IMG/VR virus record: IMGVR_UViG_3300047496_000059
Location: 1 to 38,104 of that record
Origin: a virus
Strand: one strand, 5' to 3'
DNA: 38,104 nucleotides
This document shows positions 1 to 6,548 of the stretch, one piece after another. A program made the translations under genes and the position numbers. The notes beneath the pieces are model-generated. The model was not told where the DNA came from. It saw nothing but the letters and a program-made list of their open reading frames with translations, and did no database searches. Every line of letters begins with the position of its first letter. The first letter of the stretch is position 1.

Positions 1-149
1 CCGTCACCGGAACCGTCACCGGAACCGTAACCGCCACCGTCACCGTAACCGCCACCGGAACCAGAACCGTAACCGTAACCGCCACCGGAACCAGAACCGT
101 CTCCGGAACCGGAACCGGAACCGGAACCGTAAGCGATTACTGCGTCCAT
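1..149 (-). CDS. Gly-rich repeat protein, N-terminal part (second copy, cut by window edge)
   Basis: Reading leftward from the ATG at 149, this is the same reading frame as the complete gene at 37750-38046: MDAVIAYG followed by alternating Gly-Ser/Tyr/Asp. It runs off the left edge because the contig was opened inside the gene. It carries one extra Gly-Ser pair compared with the right-hand copy. It starts 13 nt inside the end of the upstream gene at 137-448, consistent with translational coupling. It is the terminal duplication of one gene, not a second gene. Confidence 0.75.
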   Translation of the reverse strand, partial: MDAVIAYGSGSGSGSGDGSGSGGGYGYGSGSGGGYGDGGGYGSGDGSGD

Positions 150-207
150 ACCGGAACACTTTCTATGTTCTTTTTGGCAATATTAGTAATGGGAATCATT
201 TCTATAA
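1..207. repeat. Left copy of terminal sequence overlap
   Basis: Positions 1-207 repeat 37904-38104. Bases 1-104 align with an offset of 37903 and bases 131-207 with an offset of 37897. The only difference is one 6-bp GGAACC unit: four copies here, three in the right copy. The overlap indicates that the contig closes on itself. A true packaged terminal repeat is possible, but the two copies would then be expected to be identical, and the join falls inside coding sequence. Circular permutation with repeat slippage fits better. Confidence 0.9.
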
Positions 208-448
208 CTTCAGTCAAAATTACCTCATCCACTGGACAAGGGAATTTACATTCATTAGGACAAGAAGATCCGCGCATTGCTAGCTCGCTCAATGTGGCCG
301 CTCCTTTCCAGTAGTAAATCCTCCTAGCTCGCTCTAAAACTACTTCTTTGCCTTTTCGACTCCGCAAATACCCGGCGAACACTCCAGCGGAATAGGTCCT
401 AACCATCATGTATTTTAATTTAGCTACATTTTTCTTTTTCATTTTCAC
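137..448 (-). CDS. DUF6948-like conserved phage protein
   Basis: This 103-aa basic protein contains a block around residues 15-60 (VRTYSAGVFAGYLRSRKGKE, then ARRIYYWKGAATLSELAMRG) and a later DEVILTEVIEMIP motif. I recognise these from a small family of unknown function, DUF6948, common in phages and prophages. Residues 64-72 hold a short Cys pair (PNECKFPCP). It lies in the leftward early operon, overlapping the ribbon-helix-helix gene upstream by 4 nt and the Gly-rich gene downstream by 13 nt. Its 3' end is duplicated at the right end of the window (38034-38104). Family assignment is from memory of the motif; no biochemical role is known. Confidence 0.75.
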   Translation of the reverse strand: MKMKKKNVAKLKYMMVRTYSAGVFAGYLRSRKGKEVVLERARRIYYWKGAATLSELAMRGSSCPNECKFPCPVDEVILTEVIEMIPITNIAKKNIESVPVWTQ

Positions 449-630
449 TCACCTAAAGCCAAGACAAACGTTTTATCTGACAGAGCCTTGGTAAGACTCA
501 GATTTATAATCGCCGCGCGGCTTAATTTCACTTTCTTCGCAATTCTACCCACTTTCTTGTAACTCTTTCCGTCGACTCGAAGTGTATATAGGACTCCTGC
601 ATCAGTCATCTTTTTTCTAGCTTTTCTCAT
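445..630 (-). CDS. Small ribbon-helix-helix-like DNA-binding protein
   Basis: This 61-aa basic protein has the pattern of an Arc/MetJ-type ribbon-helix-helix domain. A beta strand (VLYTLRVDGKSYKKV, about residues 13-27) is followed by a helix-turn-helix (GRIAKKVKLSRAAIINLSLTK). RHH proteins of this size act as dimeric repressors or as small accessory DNA-binding proteins in phages. It is coupled by 4-nt overlaps to the zinc-finger gene upstream and the DUF6948-like gene downstream. It is the best candidate for a small regulator within the early operon. Its target operator is unknown; the palindrome at 35457-35469 or the TTGGTT repeats near 2440-2500 are possible sites. Confidence 0.65.
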   Translation of the reverse strand: MRKARKKMTDAGVLYTLRVDGKSYKKVGRIAKKVKLSRAAIINLSLTKALSDKTFVLALGE

Positions 631-926
631 TGCGTTCCCTTTCGTTGAATCTGTTGTATGTTATCGTTTGTAATTGCGCAAGCTTCTTCTTCTACTCTAG
701 GGGGGCATAACGCGAATTCTTTGTAATCTTCACCCCAAGGACAGTGGCATCGATAAACGTAGAGGTGGAAAGCATTACCCTGCATGACGACTCTTCCCCG
801 ACTTTGGCATTCGGAACAGTAGCTTCTTTCGGCGCGCTCTCCGCTGCGTTGTTTAGGGAACTGTAAAAGCATTCCCATTCTTGGTCGGTCAAATTCTTTT
901 GTAAGCGCATCCTGATCTTCTTGCAT
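627..926 (-). CDS. Small zinc-finger-like early protein
   Basis: This 99-aa protein has a putative zinc-binding knuckle at about residues 37-63: CSEC, about 18 residues, then CHCPWG. Single-zinc ribbons like this occur in many small phage replication-region proteins, but the function is unknown. The stop overlaps the next gene's ATG by 4 nt, which supports this frame at the 3' end. The start is uncertain. The ATG at 926 has an AAGAG stretch just upstream, but an internal ATG at 878 gives a natural-looking N terminus (MLLQFPKQRSGE). The region 692-926 is also open in another frame whose first 45 codons look protein-like. Confidence 0.6.
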   Translation of the reverse strand: MQEDQDALTKEFDRPRMGMLLQFPKQRSGERAERSYCSECQSRGRVVMQGNAFHLYVYRCHCPWGEDYKEFALCPPRVEEEACAITNDNIQQIQRKGTQ

Positions 927-985
927 ATGTCGCTCTTATCATCGTTTGGGAAAGAACCCCAGTCTTCTTTTAGGGTTTCTTGCAT
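692..985 (-). CDS. Alternative overlapping early frame; N-terminal part looks real
   Basis: This 97-aa frame begins 16 nt inside the end of the helicase-loader-like gene, as coupled phage genes often do. Its first 45 or so residues (EDWGSFPNDDKSDICKKI, then NLTDQEWECFYSSL) look like a helical phage protein. The later residues are compositionally unconvincing and lie under the zinc-finger frame. Either two genes overlap out of frame over more than 200 nt, or one protein is read by frameshift, or this copy carries a sequence error near 850-880. The upstream sequence has only a weak ribosome-binding site. Confidence 0.35.
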   Translation of the reverse strand: MQETLKEDWGSFPNDDKSDICKKIRMRLQKNLTDQEWECFYSSLNNAAESAPKEATVPNAKVGEESSCRVMLSTSTFIDATVLGVKITKNSRYAPLE

Positions 986-1512
986 AATTCTTTCATTGTG
1001 ACCCCAAGATCTGAAAGGGTTTTATCCGGTTCTACCTGTTTGCCAGTAATCTCTAGATTGTTTTGAACTTGAATTAACCCCATCACGGACTTTCTAGCCT
1101 GAGACCTCAGGGTAGGGACCATATCCTCATCGGTCACAGTACGCGCCCACACTTGCCAGCCGCCTTGCTGTTCAATCCATTTCCACCCAATAGGGCCAAT
1201 CTTCAATTTAGCTCTGCTCTCGTTGTACTTATCCGTTCCGTAGCTCCTAAGGGCTTGGAAAATGTTATCAACGATACAGGACGCCTGTTCTTCCTTGTCC
1301 TCGCGAGGTTTGGCTAACCCGTAAAGCTGTCCAGGCTGGGGGAAGAATTTGCATAGGCTCGGGTCTTTCGCGTAATACTGGACTGCCATTCTCAGCTCTG
1401 GAACAGTTAAATCTGACAATACCTGCACCCAAATGCTTAATGCGTCTGCGTTAAAATCTTTGCCGTACAATGCGCAAAAGCCGGTGTAAACTTTTCCTAT
1501 CTCTTGCCTCAC
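970..1512 (-). CDS. Putative helicase-loader/replication accessory protein
   Basis: This 180-aa protein starts at GTG, sharing GTGA with the stop of the initiator gene. Its N terminus (GKVYTGFCALYGKDFNADAL) and the later motif (IGPIGWKWIEQQGGW, about residues 104-118) resemble phage proteins encoded beside replication initiators. These are generally predicted to load or modulate the replicative helicase, as lambda P or G39P do functionally. Position, coupling and size support that role. No ATPase P-loop is visible, so it is not a DnaC-type loader. The call rests mainly on context and moderate motif recognition. Confidence 0.5.
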   Translation of the reverse strand: MRQEIGKVYTGFCALYGKDFNADALSIWVQVLSDLTVPELRMAVQYYAKDPSLCKFFPQPGQLYGLAKPREDKEEQASCIVDNIFQALRSYGTDKYNESRAKLKIGPIGWKWIEQQGGWQVWARTVTDEDMVPTLRSQARKSVMGLIQVQNNLEITGKQVEPDKTLSDLGVTMKELCKKP

Positions 1513-2396
1513 GTGATTGCTCCTTCCGAGTTGTTAGCTAGCCAATGTTCAAACGCAGTCGTGTTTGCCTCTGCCTGAAGCTGACCCTTTGATTTTTTTT
1601 GGTAAACAGGCAGTTCTAATTGCAAGTATTGCCGCCAATCACTTTTTAGCAAGTTCTCAAAGTTCTTCCGATACTGGTATTCTGGATTCTTCAAACAATA
1701 GTTTTTGATCGCTGTTCTAAGCTCTGTCTGATCCTGTTCCGTAAGCTTCTGTTTTTGAAATTCTAAAAATGAAGCTTTCTTGTCACCCTTTTTTAGATAG
1801 AGCCCCCAGAAGTCTTCAAAGACTTCTGAATAAGTAATCCGTGTATTCTTTCTTTTTAAGATTTTAGGATCAGTATCGGGAACAGGATCAGTATCGGGAA
1901 CAGGATCAGATACAGTATTAGTATAGGACGCCAATGGGGGAGTCTTTATAGGACCCGATATAGGTTCCGATATAGGAGCCAATATAGGACCCGATATAGG
2001 TTCCGATATAGGACTTTTCAGTAATTCCAGCTCAGCTTCGGCTTTTTCCAGTTTCTGAATCCGGGATAACCGGGCCGCTTCGGTCGCCAGTTTTTGCCTG
2101 CGTCTGCATTCCGTTAAATACCGGATTCTTTCGGTTGTTCCCCGGATTCTAACTTGACCATTTATATCCGTTGGCTCAGCCAATGCCGCCTCTTGTAATG
2201 CGCAGGTAAAGTTAAGTGTGTCTGTCAGAGTATCTATGACGCGGGGAGAAAGATACTCAGTGTCTCGCTCAATACAATACATCCATAAGGCTGTGCATCT
2301 GCCTATGGCATCTAAGGATTTAATGCCCAGTAGGCCCCCTAGGATTTTAAAGCGAGGATCTGAGAAAGTTGAGAAATCTACATTTACATTAGCCAT
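1509..2396 (-). CDS. Putative phage replication initiator (lambda O/replisome-organizer type)
   Basis: This 295-aa protein has three parts. Residues 1-70 form a helical module (DFSTFSDPRFKILGGLLGIK, then LWMYCIERD) resembling winged-helix replisome organizers. Residues about 128-178 are a Pro/Ile/Asp repeat linker. The C terminus (FWGLYLKKGDKKASFLEFQK, then NFENLLKSDWRQYL) has the FWxxY-KKxxKxxA pattern found at the end of many phage replication proteins. It is the first gene of the leftward early operon, with an AAGGAG ribosome-binding site 8 nt before the ATG. The linker is encoded by tandem iteron-like repeats, so the gene probably contains the origin, as lambda O does. No helicase or polymerase gene is present, so host replication enzymes are presumably recruited. 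Confidence 0.65.
   Translation of the reverse strand: MANVNVDFSTFSDPRFKILGGLLGIKSLDAIGRCTALWMYCIERDTEYLSPRVIDTLTDTLNFTCALQEAALAEPTDINGQVRIRGTTERIRYLTECRRRQKLATEAARLSRIQKLEKAEAELELLKSPISEPISGPILAPISEPISGPIKTPPLASYTNTVSDPVPDTDPVPDTDPKILKRKNTRITYSEVFEDFWGLYLKKGDKKASFLEFQKQKLTEQDQTELRTAIKNYCLKNPEYQYRKNFENLLKSDWRQYLQLELPVYQKKSKGQLQAEANTTAFEHWLANNSEGAIT
1807..1828. repeat. Perfect 10-bp inverted repeat in initiator gene
   Basis: CAGAAGTCTT, a CA centre, then AAGACTTCTG. It lies 38 bp from the 18-bp direct repeats of the candidate origin, with AT-rich sequence (about 1840-1866) between them. It could be a protein-binding site of the origin or a coincidence of coding sequence (SEVFEDFWG). Confidence 0.45.
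1867..2010. repeat. Iteron-like tandem repeats, candidate replication origin
   Basis: Five contiguous 12-bp units fill 1951-2010: GGACCCGATATA, GGTTCCGATATA, GGAGCCAATATA, GGACCCGATATA, GGTTCCGATATA (consensus GGNNCCGATATA). A second family, GGATCAGTATCGGGAACA, is repeated exactly at 1867-1884 and 1885-1902, with a partial third copy from 1903. All lie in the linker-coding part of the initiator gene. This mirrors lambda, where the origin iterons sit within O next to an AT-rich stretch; here AT-rich sequence follows at about 1840-1866. The repeats are directly visible; origin function is inferred. Confidence 0.6.
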
Positions 2397-2418
2397 GAAA
2401 AATACTCCTTTGCATCAA

Positions 2419-2447
2419 ATTGTAAAAACCAATGCTTGACGAACCAA
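2419..2447 (-). promoter_or_regulatory. Leftward early promoter
   Basis: Reading leftward: TTGGTT (2447-2442), a 17-bp spacer, then TACAAT (2424-2419). Transcription would begin near 2412 and leave a very short leader consisting mainly of the AAGGAG ribosome-binding site (2410-2405) for the initiator gene. The -10 box matches the sigma-70 consensus at five of six positions and the -35 at three of six. Confidence 0.55.
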
Positions 2448-2464
2448 AGGAAATGGCCTATAAA
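2436..2464 (+). promoter_or_regulatory. Rightward sigma-70-type promoter, back to back with the early promoter
   Basis: TTGACG (2436-2441), exactly 17 bp, then TATAAA (2459-2464). Each box matches the consensus at five of six positions, so it is the strongest-looking sigma-70 promoter in the window. Its -35 box abuts that of the leftward promoter, so the two should compete. No rightward gene follows before 26383. A transcript would start near 2471 and meet a hairpin at 2519-2551, giving an RNA of about 80-90 nt. Confidence 0.55.
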
Positions 2465-2518
2465 TGGCGCAACTCCTAATGTTGGTTAACATTGGTTGTT
2501 CTAGTGCAAAGAAGATTT

Positions 2519-2551
2519 ATAATCCCCTGGATCAAAAGTCCAGGGGATTAT
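2519..2551. terminator. Strong hairpin terminator between late and early regions
   Basis: ATAATCCCCTGGA, a 7-nt loop, then TCCAGGGGATTAT: a perfect 13-bp stem. It begins 16 bp after the stop of the last late gene (2567), so it can end leftward late transcription before the early promoter. The tails on both sides are only moderately T-rich (TTATAAATCTTCTTT leftward, TTATTGCTT rightward), so it may act bidirectionally. The rest of the 170-bp gap holds the two promoters and TTGGTT repeats on both strands around 2420-2500. Confidence 0.75.
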
Positions 2552-2566
2552 TGCTTCGTACCTTCC

Positions 2567-3211
2567 TTATCCATTCCTTGGGTCATAAACTCCGTATCTG
2601 CGACTCTTCTTTTTATTCCGAATGGCTTCTAAAGCTTCCATAGATAATTCTGACCCAGTTGGATTACCCATAACTTTATGACCTGCTACGGGGCGTTTAG
2701 GCTGCGCTGACCAGGGTTCCGATGACATAGGCATGTCTGCGATATCTTCAGGATGATTGCCGTGAAGTCTCTCATCTTCCTCAGGGCCTGCTTCCACTAA
2801 TCCACCCTGTGCATATTTGCGTTCATCCATTTCGCTTTTAAGAGCCTTTTTGTGGAGAGCATGTGCAAAGCTGTAGGCTTCCTGTTCTCTGGCTGGGTTC
2901 TCGACTTCGGCAGGGTAATAGACACCATCCTCACGAACTTCATTCAGGGAACGATTATTGTCATCGGGGCTAATCGATGCCATTTCCATCATGGATTCGT
3001 TTTTCGCCCCGCTCATCCCATATTCCTCTTGGGGCATGTCTTCCATTCCACCGTCTTCTAGATCCTGATCCTCGACCATGCCCCCTTTAGCGTACTTCCT
3101 AGCATTGGCTAATGAAGCTGCAATGGCCTGCTTTTGTGGATGTCCTGCTCGCATCATCTCCTTAACGTTTGCACTTACAACTGCGTGACTACGACCTTTT
3201 TTTAATGGCAT
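2567..3211 (-). CDS. Conserved phage protein with KKG..N.KEMMR motif, last late gene
   Basis: This 214-aa acidic, low-complexity protein begins MPLKKGRSHAVVSANVKEMM and continues with HPQKQAIAASLANARKYAKGG. I recognise this N-terminal motif from many small phage proteins encoded near structural genes; its function is unknown. The middle is rich in Glu/Asp/Met with short repeated YA(K/Q)GG(M/L)V segments at about residues 40 and 134. These resemble the AYGG/SGGMA segments of the 445-aa ejection-type protein at 16007. It has a strong AGGAG site before the ATG and ends just ahead of the late terminator. A virion or assembly role is an inference from position. Confidence 0.6.
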   Translation of the reverse strand: MPLKKGRSHAVVSANVKEMMRAGHPQKQAIAASLANARKYAKGGMVEDQDLEDGGMEDMPQEEYGMSGAKNESMMEMASISPDDNNRSLNEVREDGVYYPAEVENPAREQEAYSFAHALHKKALKSEMDERKYAQGGLVEAGPEEDERLHGNHPEDIADMPMSSEPWSAQPKRPVAGHKVMGNPTGSELSMEALEAIRNKKKSRRYGVYDPRNG

Positions 3212-3230
3212 TGAATTCTCCTAGGTTTAA

Positions 3231-3572
3231 TTATTCTGCATCTCTGGCTTGCGCTATTGATACATATTTCGAATGAAGTAATTGAAGCAATTGTCCATCC
3301 GTAGCGGTACCAATTACGTTACCGCTAGAATCGAGTAAATTAAATGTAGTTGTTGGATCGGTTACAACATAGCTAAGCAGTGCCATAGTTACTGGGGCTA
3401 CAACCACCGAACCGTCCGATTGAGCTAAAACCTGTTGCTCAATAATGTTCACAGTAGGGATATTTTGTAATGGGTTTGCTTGATTTATTTGTATTTGAAC
3501 GCTAATTTGACTAGGTGCGATCCATTTTGTGTTTGTGCCTGGGGCGATTACGGGCTGATAATTGTTACTCAT
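3231..3572 (-). CDS. Hypothetical late protein, possible fibre accessory
   Basis: This 113-aa protein is rich in Gln, Asn, Ile and Val and has no signal peptide or membrane segment. The ATG overlaps the stop of the secreted fibre-like gene by 4 nt, so the two are translationally coupled. Its C-terminal third (FNLLDSSGNVIGTATDGQLL) reads like a beta-rich structural segment. I do not recognise a family. Position at the end of the fibre cluster suggests a chaperone or accessory protein for the preceding fibre, but nothing in the sequence proves it. Confidence 0.6.
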   Translation of the reverse strand: MSNNYQPVIAPGTNTKWIAPSQISVQIQINQANPLQNIPTVNIIEQQVLAQSDGSVVVAPVTMALLSYVVTDPTTTFNLLDSSGNVIGTATDGQLLQLLHSKYVSIAQARDAE

Positions 3573-4450
3573 TGAATCCTCACTAGGTCTAAAGTTCTAT
3601 TTGTACACGTTCCTGTGCCGCCGCTTACGTGCCACTGAATTGTGATTGCATTACTTCCGTTTGCTACAAGAATAGCATTGGTTGCCACTGGAATATCTAA
3701 GGTAGACGCTAAACCTAAGTTTACAAAAGGAATAATGACCCTTTGCGTATGTGTTAATAAAGTAGCCCCGTTATAAATACCCAATGTTATAGATTGAGCG
3801 CCATTGCTTTGGCTACACCAAGAGGAAAAAGTTACCAAATATGTACCGGCAACTGGGGTTATAGTCATGCTGGTAAGTAAAACATCTGTGGTGGAGGCCG
3901 TACTTTCTGCCGAGGTCGAGTTTACCTCATAATTTCCTAAAACCGGAACGGTAGAGCCAGACCATGACAAAGCACCCGCGCCGTTATTGGTGAGAACTCC
4001 TGTACCTTGGGCCGATGGCCAAGTGATAAAATAGGCTGTGGTAGTTGGCGCAGCGTTTTGAAGGATGTACCCGGCACTTGAACCGTTGATTAGAATATTA
4101 CCTACTCCCGCAGTACCATTAACAACCAAAGTATAATTTGGTGAGTTGGTATCAATTCCAAGACGATGATTGGTTCCGTCCCAAAATAGGTTAGCATTAT
4201 CCTGAGTGAGTATTGAACCGTTGTAATAGGGTATAGACCCGGTAGTCCAGGAAGTAGTTCCAGTCCCGCCCCCGGATGTCGATAGTGTTCCAAGGCTAAA
4301 AATTGCTCCCGTGTGCGTTCCCGTAAAGTTTGGAAACCGATAGTTCCATGTAACGATGTCGCTTGCGTCTGACGAACTCTTCGAAGTGGTAGGAGGATAA
4401 GTACTCGCAAGTGATAATGATGATATTAATAATAGAAATAATAATTTCAT
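3569..4450 (-). CDS. Fibre-like protein with signal peptide and C1q-like C terminus
   Basis: Starting at the ATG at 4450, which shares ATGA with the previous gene's stop, the product is 293 aa and begins MKLLFLLLISSLSLAS. This is a textbook Sec signal peptide with likely cleavage after SLA. An ATG 5 codons upstream would bury it behind MDTN. The next region is typical phage fibre repeat sequence (TLSTSGGGTGTTSW, FWDGTNHRLGIDTNSPNYTL). Residues about 175-293 form a beta-rich block (SMTITPVAGTYLVTFSSWC, ITLGIYNGATLL) resembling C1q/TNF-like fibre tips. Virion fibres normally lack export signals, so this product may go to the periplasm or outside the cell. Secretion is an inference. Confidence 0.7.
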   Translation of the reverse strand: MKLLFLLLISSLSLASTYPPTTSKSSSDASDIVTWNYRFPNFTGTHTGAIFSLGTLSTSGGGTGTTSWTTGSIPYYNGSILTQDNANLFWDGTNHRLGIDTNSPNYTLVVNGTAGVGNILINGSSAGYILQNAAPTTTAYFITWPSAQGTGVLTNNGAGALSWSGSTVPVLGNYEVNSTSAESTASTTDVLLTSMTITPVAGTYLVTFSSWCSQSNGAQSITLGIYNGATLLTHTQRVIIPFVNLGLASTLDIPVATNAILVANGSNAITIQWHVSGGTGTCTNRTLDLVRIQ

Positions 4451-5229
4451 GAGGTTAGTATCCATTGAACATTAACCGAAACTGTACCACTAAGTGCGAT
4501 AAAGTGAAGGTAATTCCCCGCTCCTACTGGTAGAAATCCAGAGTCCCGGCCTGGCTCCATAAGCAAACCTAAAGTCGAGGAAAGAATACTGCTTGTAGAA
4601 TTACTTATTCCCCATCGAATATTAGTTGTATTACTACTGTCTGATTCGAACATCACTCCTATAGCATTGGTAGGAGCAACTAGAGACGACTCAGTTGTAG
4701 TTACTGATTGGGTAGGTGAGAGTTTAGAATTAGCATTTACGGGTGTCTGTTCGGTCCCGTTAGTTACGTTTACATTAAGCGATCCACTAGTTGAGCTGAT
4801 CGAATTACCCGAACCGTCAAAAAGCCATGCTTGGCTCAAAAATCCTGCCGCTATTTGGCTATAGACCTGTTCTTTACCAACAAAGGGGCCTGCACCCCAT
4901 GACACCGTGGCGGTGCCAGAAGTCCAGGCTGTTGCAATGACTTGGATCTGATACCAAGCGGCGGCATTTACGATTATAAACGCATTAACGGTGGTCGAGG
5001 TATTGTTATAAAGACCATTAGCATTAGAGAAAAAAACAAGCTGCGTAAATACGCCGTCCCCGTTATTGCCCTGAACTTGTAGCGTGCCGGACCAAATCCC
5101 AGTAATGTTGAAAATAATAGTTCCTTTACCGGAAGTGGAAGCAACCACTTTGCCACCGTTGGCCGCAATTGTCCCAATCCCGGTAATCTCACTTTCAATA
5201 ACTGGTAGGCTTGAATTAAAATCCCCCAT
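4447..5229 (-). CDS. Fibre-associated beta-sandwich protein
   Basis: This 260-aa Ser/Thr/Asn-rich protein begins MGDFNSSLPV, like the N terminus of the adjacent 379-aa protein (MADYNSSLPV), suggesting a shared assembly tag. Residues about 25-125 (GTIIFNITGIWSGTLQVQGN, then WTSGTATVSWGAG) match the sandwich pattern seen in the small proteins at 7220 and 10888. The C terminus (GISNSTSSILSS, PVGAGNYLHFIALSGTVSV) is also beta-rich. It is part of the coupled fibre cluster, with stop and start codons overlapping on both sides. Likely a virion receptor-binding component; no exact family recognised. Confidence 0.65.
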   Translation of the reverse strand: MGDFNSSLPVIESEITGIGTIAANGGKVVASTSGKGTIIFNITGIWSGTLQVQGNNGDGVFTQLVFFSNANGLYNNTSTTVNAFIIVNAAAWYQIQVIATAWTSGTATVSWGAGPFVGKEQVYSQIAAGFLSQAWLFDGSGNSISSTSGSLNVNVTNGTEQTPVNANSKLSPTQSVTTTESSLVAPTNAIGVMFESDSSNTTNIRWGISNSTSSILSSTLGLLMEPGRDSGFLPVGAGNYLHFIALSGTVSVNVQWILTS

Positions 5230-6368
5230 TAGACCTGGAACCCGCTTATCGTGCTGTATAGATCCTGTGCTCCCAGGTCGTTATTGGTAATAGCTACGGA
5301 GATAGCCGTTCCGGTAGGGACCAGCGTATTATTAGGCACCGGAATAACTACCGTAGGTGTAGCAGTGCTGTTAAAGATAGCCCAAAAAGCGGAAGCGCCG
5401 ATGCTGACCACTGCTTTAAATTTACCTGGTCCAGAAACTACGATTTGCTGAAGGTAAAACCCCGTAGCGCCTGTGGCTGTTGTGCTTTGTGTAGCTGTAG
5501 AACCTACTGCTACGTTAGCACTATCAGTGTAATAATTTTTAAAAGTACCTGCCGCTGCTGGGTCAATGGTTACCGGGAGAGGATTAGAAGAGCTAATAAA
5601 AGAACTTCCAAGGGTAATTTCCACGGGTAAACTATTTGAGGCGCTGGGAGTTGCCCCGCCTAACTGGGTTAAATTCTGAGACCAGGGCGCACCCCCCTGG
5701 TTAGCTGTCACGGTACCCGATACGGGCTGAGTTACACCCGATCCATCCACACGCAAACCCCCTGCAAGATTCAATGAAAGCGGGAAACTCTCGGCAGTTG
5801 TATAGCTAGGCGCTGCTGTGGTAGCCGCACCCATGATCAATGACCCGAGTTCACCTGAGGTAGTAGAGCCCTGAGCGTATAAAGCTCCTGCGATAGTTGT
5901 CAGATATCCGATTTCGGTACTTTGGTTGGCAGATGTTGCCGCACCAGTAGGAAGTGGAAGAGATGCCGCGCTGACTGGCTGAGTCACGCCTGAGCCGTCT
6001 ACCCGCAAACCCCCTGCAAGGTTTAATGAGAACGGTTCTAGATTGCCCGATGAATAGCTAGGGGCAGCCGTACCCGTAAGCGCACCAATGTAGGTAGCAA
6101 TACTAGGAGGAGCTGACCCGACCGTCCCATTAGCCGGATCGCTGACCGTGATATTTCCAGAGATAGGTACCGCCGTTCCCCCGGAAACCCCTTGTATTGA
6201 TACAACCCCACCGGCAGGAGTGCCGGCTACACCTTGCCCGGCAATCTGAGCTGAGCCCGCAGCATTGACCGCCTGCTGTTGGGTCGGCGTGGTAGCGTCT
6301 CCGACCTTAACAACTACATCGCCCGGATTTTGGGTCCTGACTGGTAAACTGCTGTTATAATCTGCCAT
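5229..6368 (-). CDS. Repetitive fibre-like structural protein
   Basis: This 379-aa Gly/Ala/Thr/Ser-rich protein begins MADYNSSLPVRTQNPGD. It contains an internal duplication: SLNLAGGLRVDGSGVTQPVS occurs twice (encoded near 5718-5785 and 5970-6040) with diverged DNA, so the repeat is old. The C-terminal 110 residues (GFYLQQIVVSGPGKFKAVVS, NTLVPTGTAISVAITNNDLG) look like a beta-sandwich. A GGGGG-containing ribosome-binding site precedes the ATG. The composition is typical of phage fibre or head-decoration proteins; I would call it a fibre component from its position. Confidence 0.65.
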   Translation of the reverse strand: MADYNSSLPVRTQNPGDVVVKVGDATTPTQQQAVNAAGSAQIAGQGVAGTPAGGVVSIQGVSGGTAVPISGNITVSDPANGTVGSAPPSIATYIGALTGTAAPSYSSGNLEPFSLNLAGGLRVDGSGVTQPVSAASLPLPTGAATSANQSTEIGYLTTIAGALYAQGSTTSGELGSLIMGAATTAAPSYTTAESFPLSLNLAGGLRVDGSGVTQPVSGTVTANQGGAPWSQNLTQLGGATPSASNSLPVEITLGSSFISSSNPLPVTIDPAAAGTFKNYYTDSANVAVGSTATQSTTATGATGFYLQQIVVSGPGKFKAVVSIGASAFWAIFNSTATPTVVIPVPNNTLVPTGTAISVAITNNDLGAQDLYSTISGFQV

Positions 6369-6371
6369 GAT

Positions 6372-6548
6372 CTATTCCCCCGAAAGTTTTTGGTTAAGCA
6401 ATTCCTCTGCTTTTTCCTGATTTAAAATATTCTCCCGCAATCGCTCAATCTCCATTAGCCTCTGCTCGACTACATACTCCATATCTGCCTTAGCCTTCTG
6501 CACCCCTAACAACTCCGCTTTTAATTTCATACCTTCCAGCTTAGTCAT
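6372..6548 (-). CDS. Small coiled-coil protein, 58 aa
   Basis: The 180-bp space between two fibre genes is filled by an open frame starting at the ATG at 6548, immediately after the TAG of the upstream gene, with AGAGGTGA as a ribosome-binding site. The product begins MTKLEGMKLKAELLGV and continues YVVEQRLMEIERLRENILNQ. It is Leu/Glu/Lys-rich with heptad character over nearly its full length. Similar tiny coiled-coil genes sit beside phage fibre genes, where trimerisation or chaperone roles are plausible. Function unknown. Tight packing, the good ribosome-binding site and the lack of any other gene here support it. Confidence 0.65.
   Translation of the reverse strand: MTKLEGMKLKAELLGVQKAKADMEYVVEQRLMEIERLRENILNQEKAEELLNQKLSGE

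Noticed and set aside
1-130. CRISPR or noncoding tandem array in the CCGGAA/CCGTAA repeats
   Set aside because: Units are 6 bp without spacers and keep an open Gly-rich frame with a proper start codon; coding low-complexity sequence.
1-207. T7-like direct terminal repeat
   Set aside because: The copies differ by a repeat unit and the boundary lies in the middle of a coding repeat; a closed or permuted molecule explains the overlap better.
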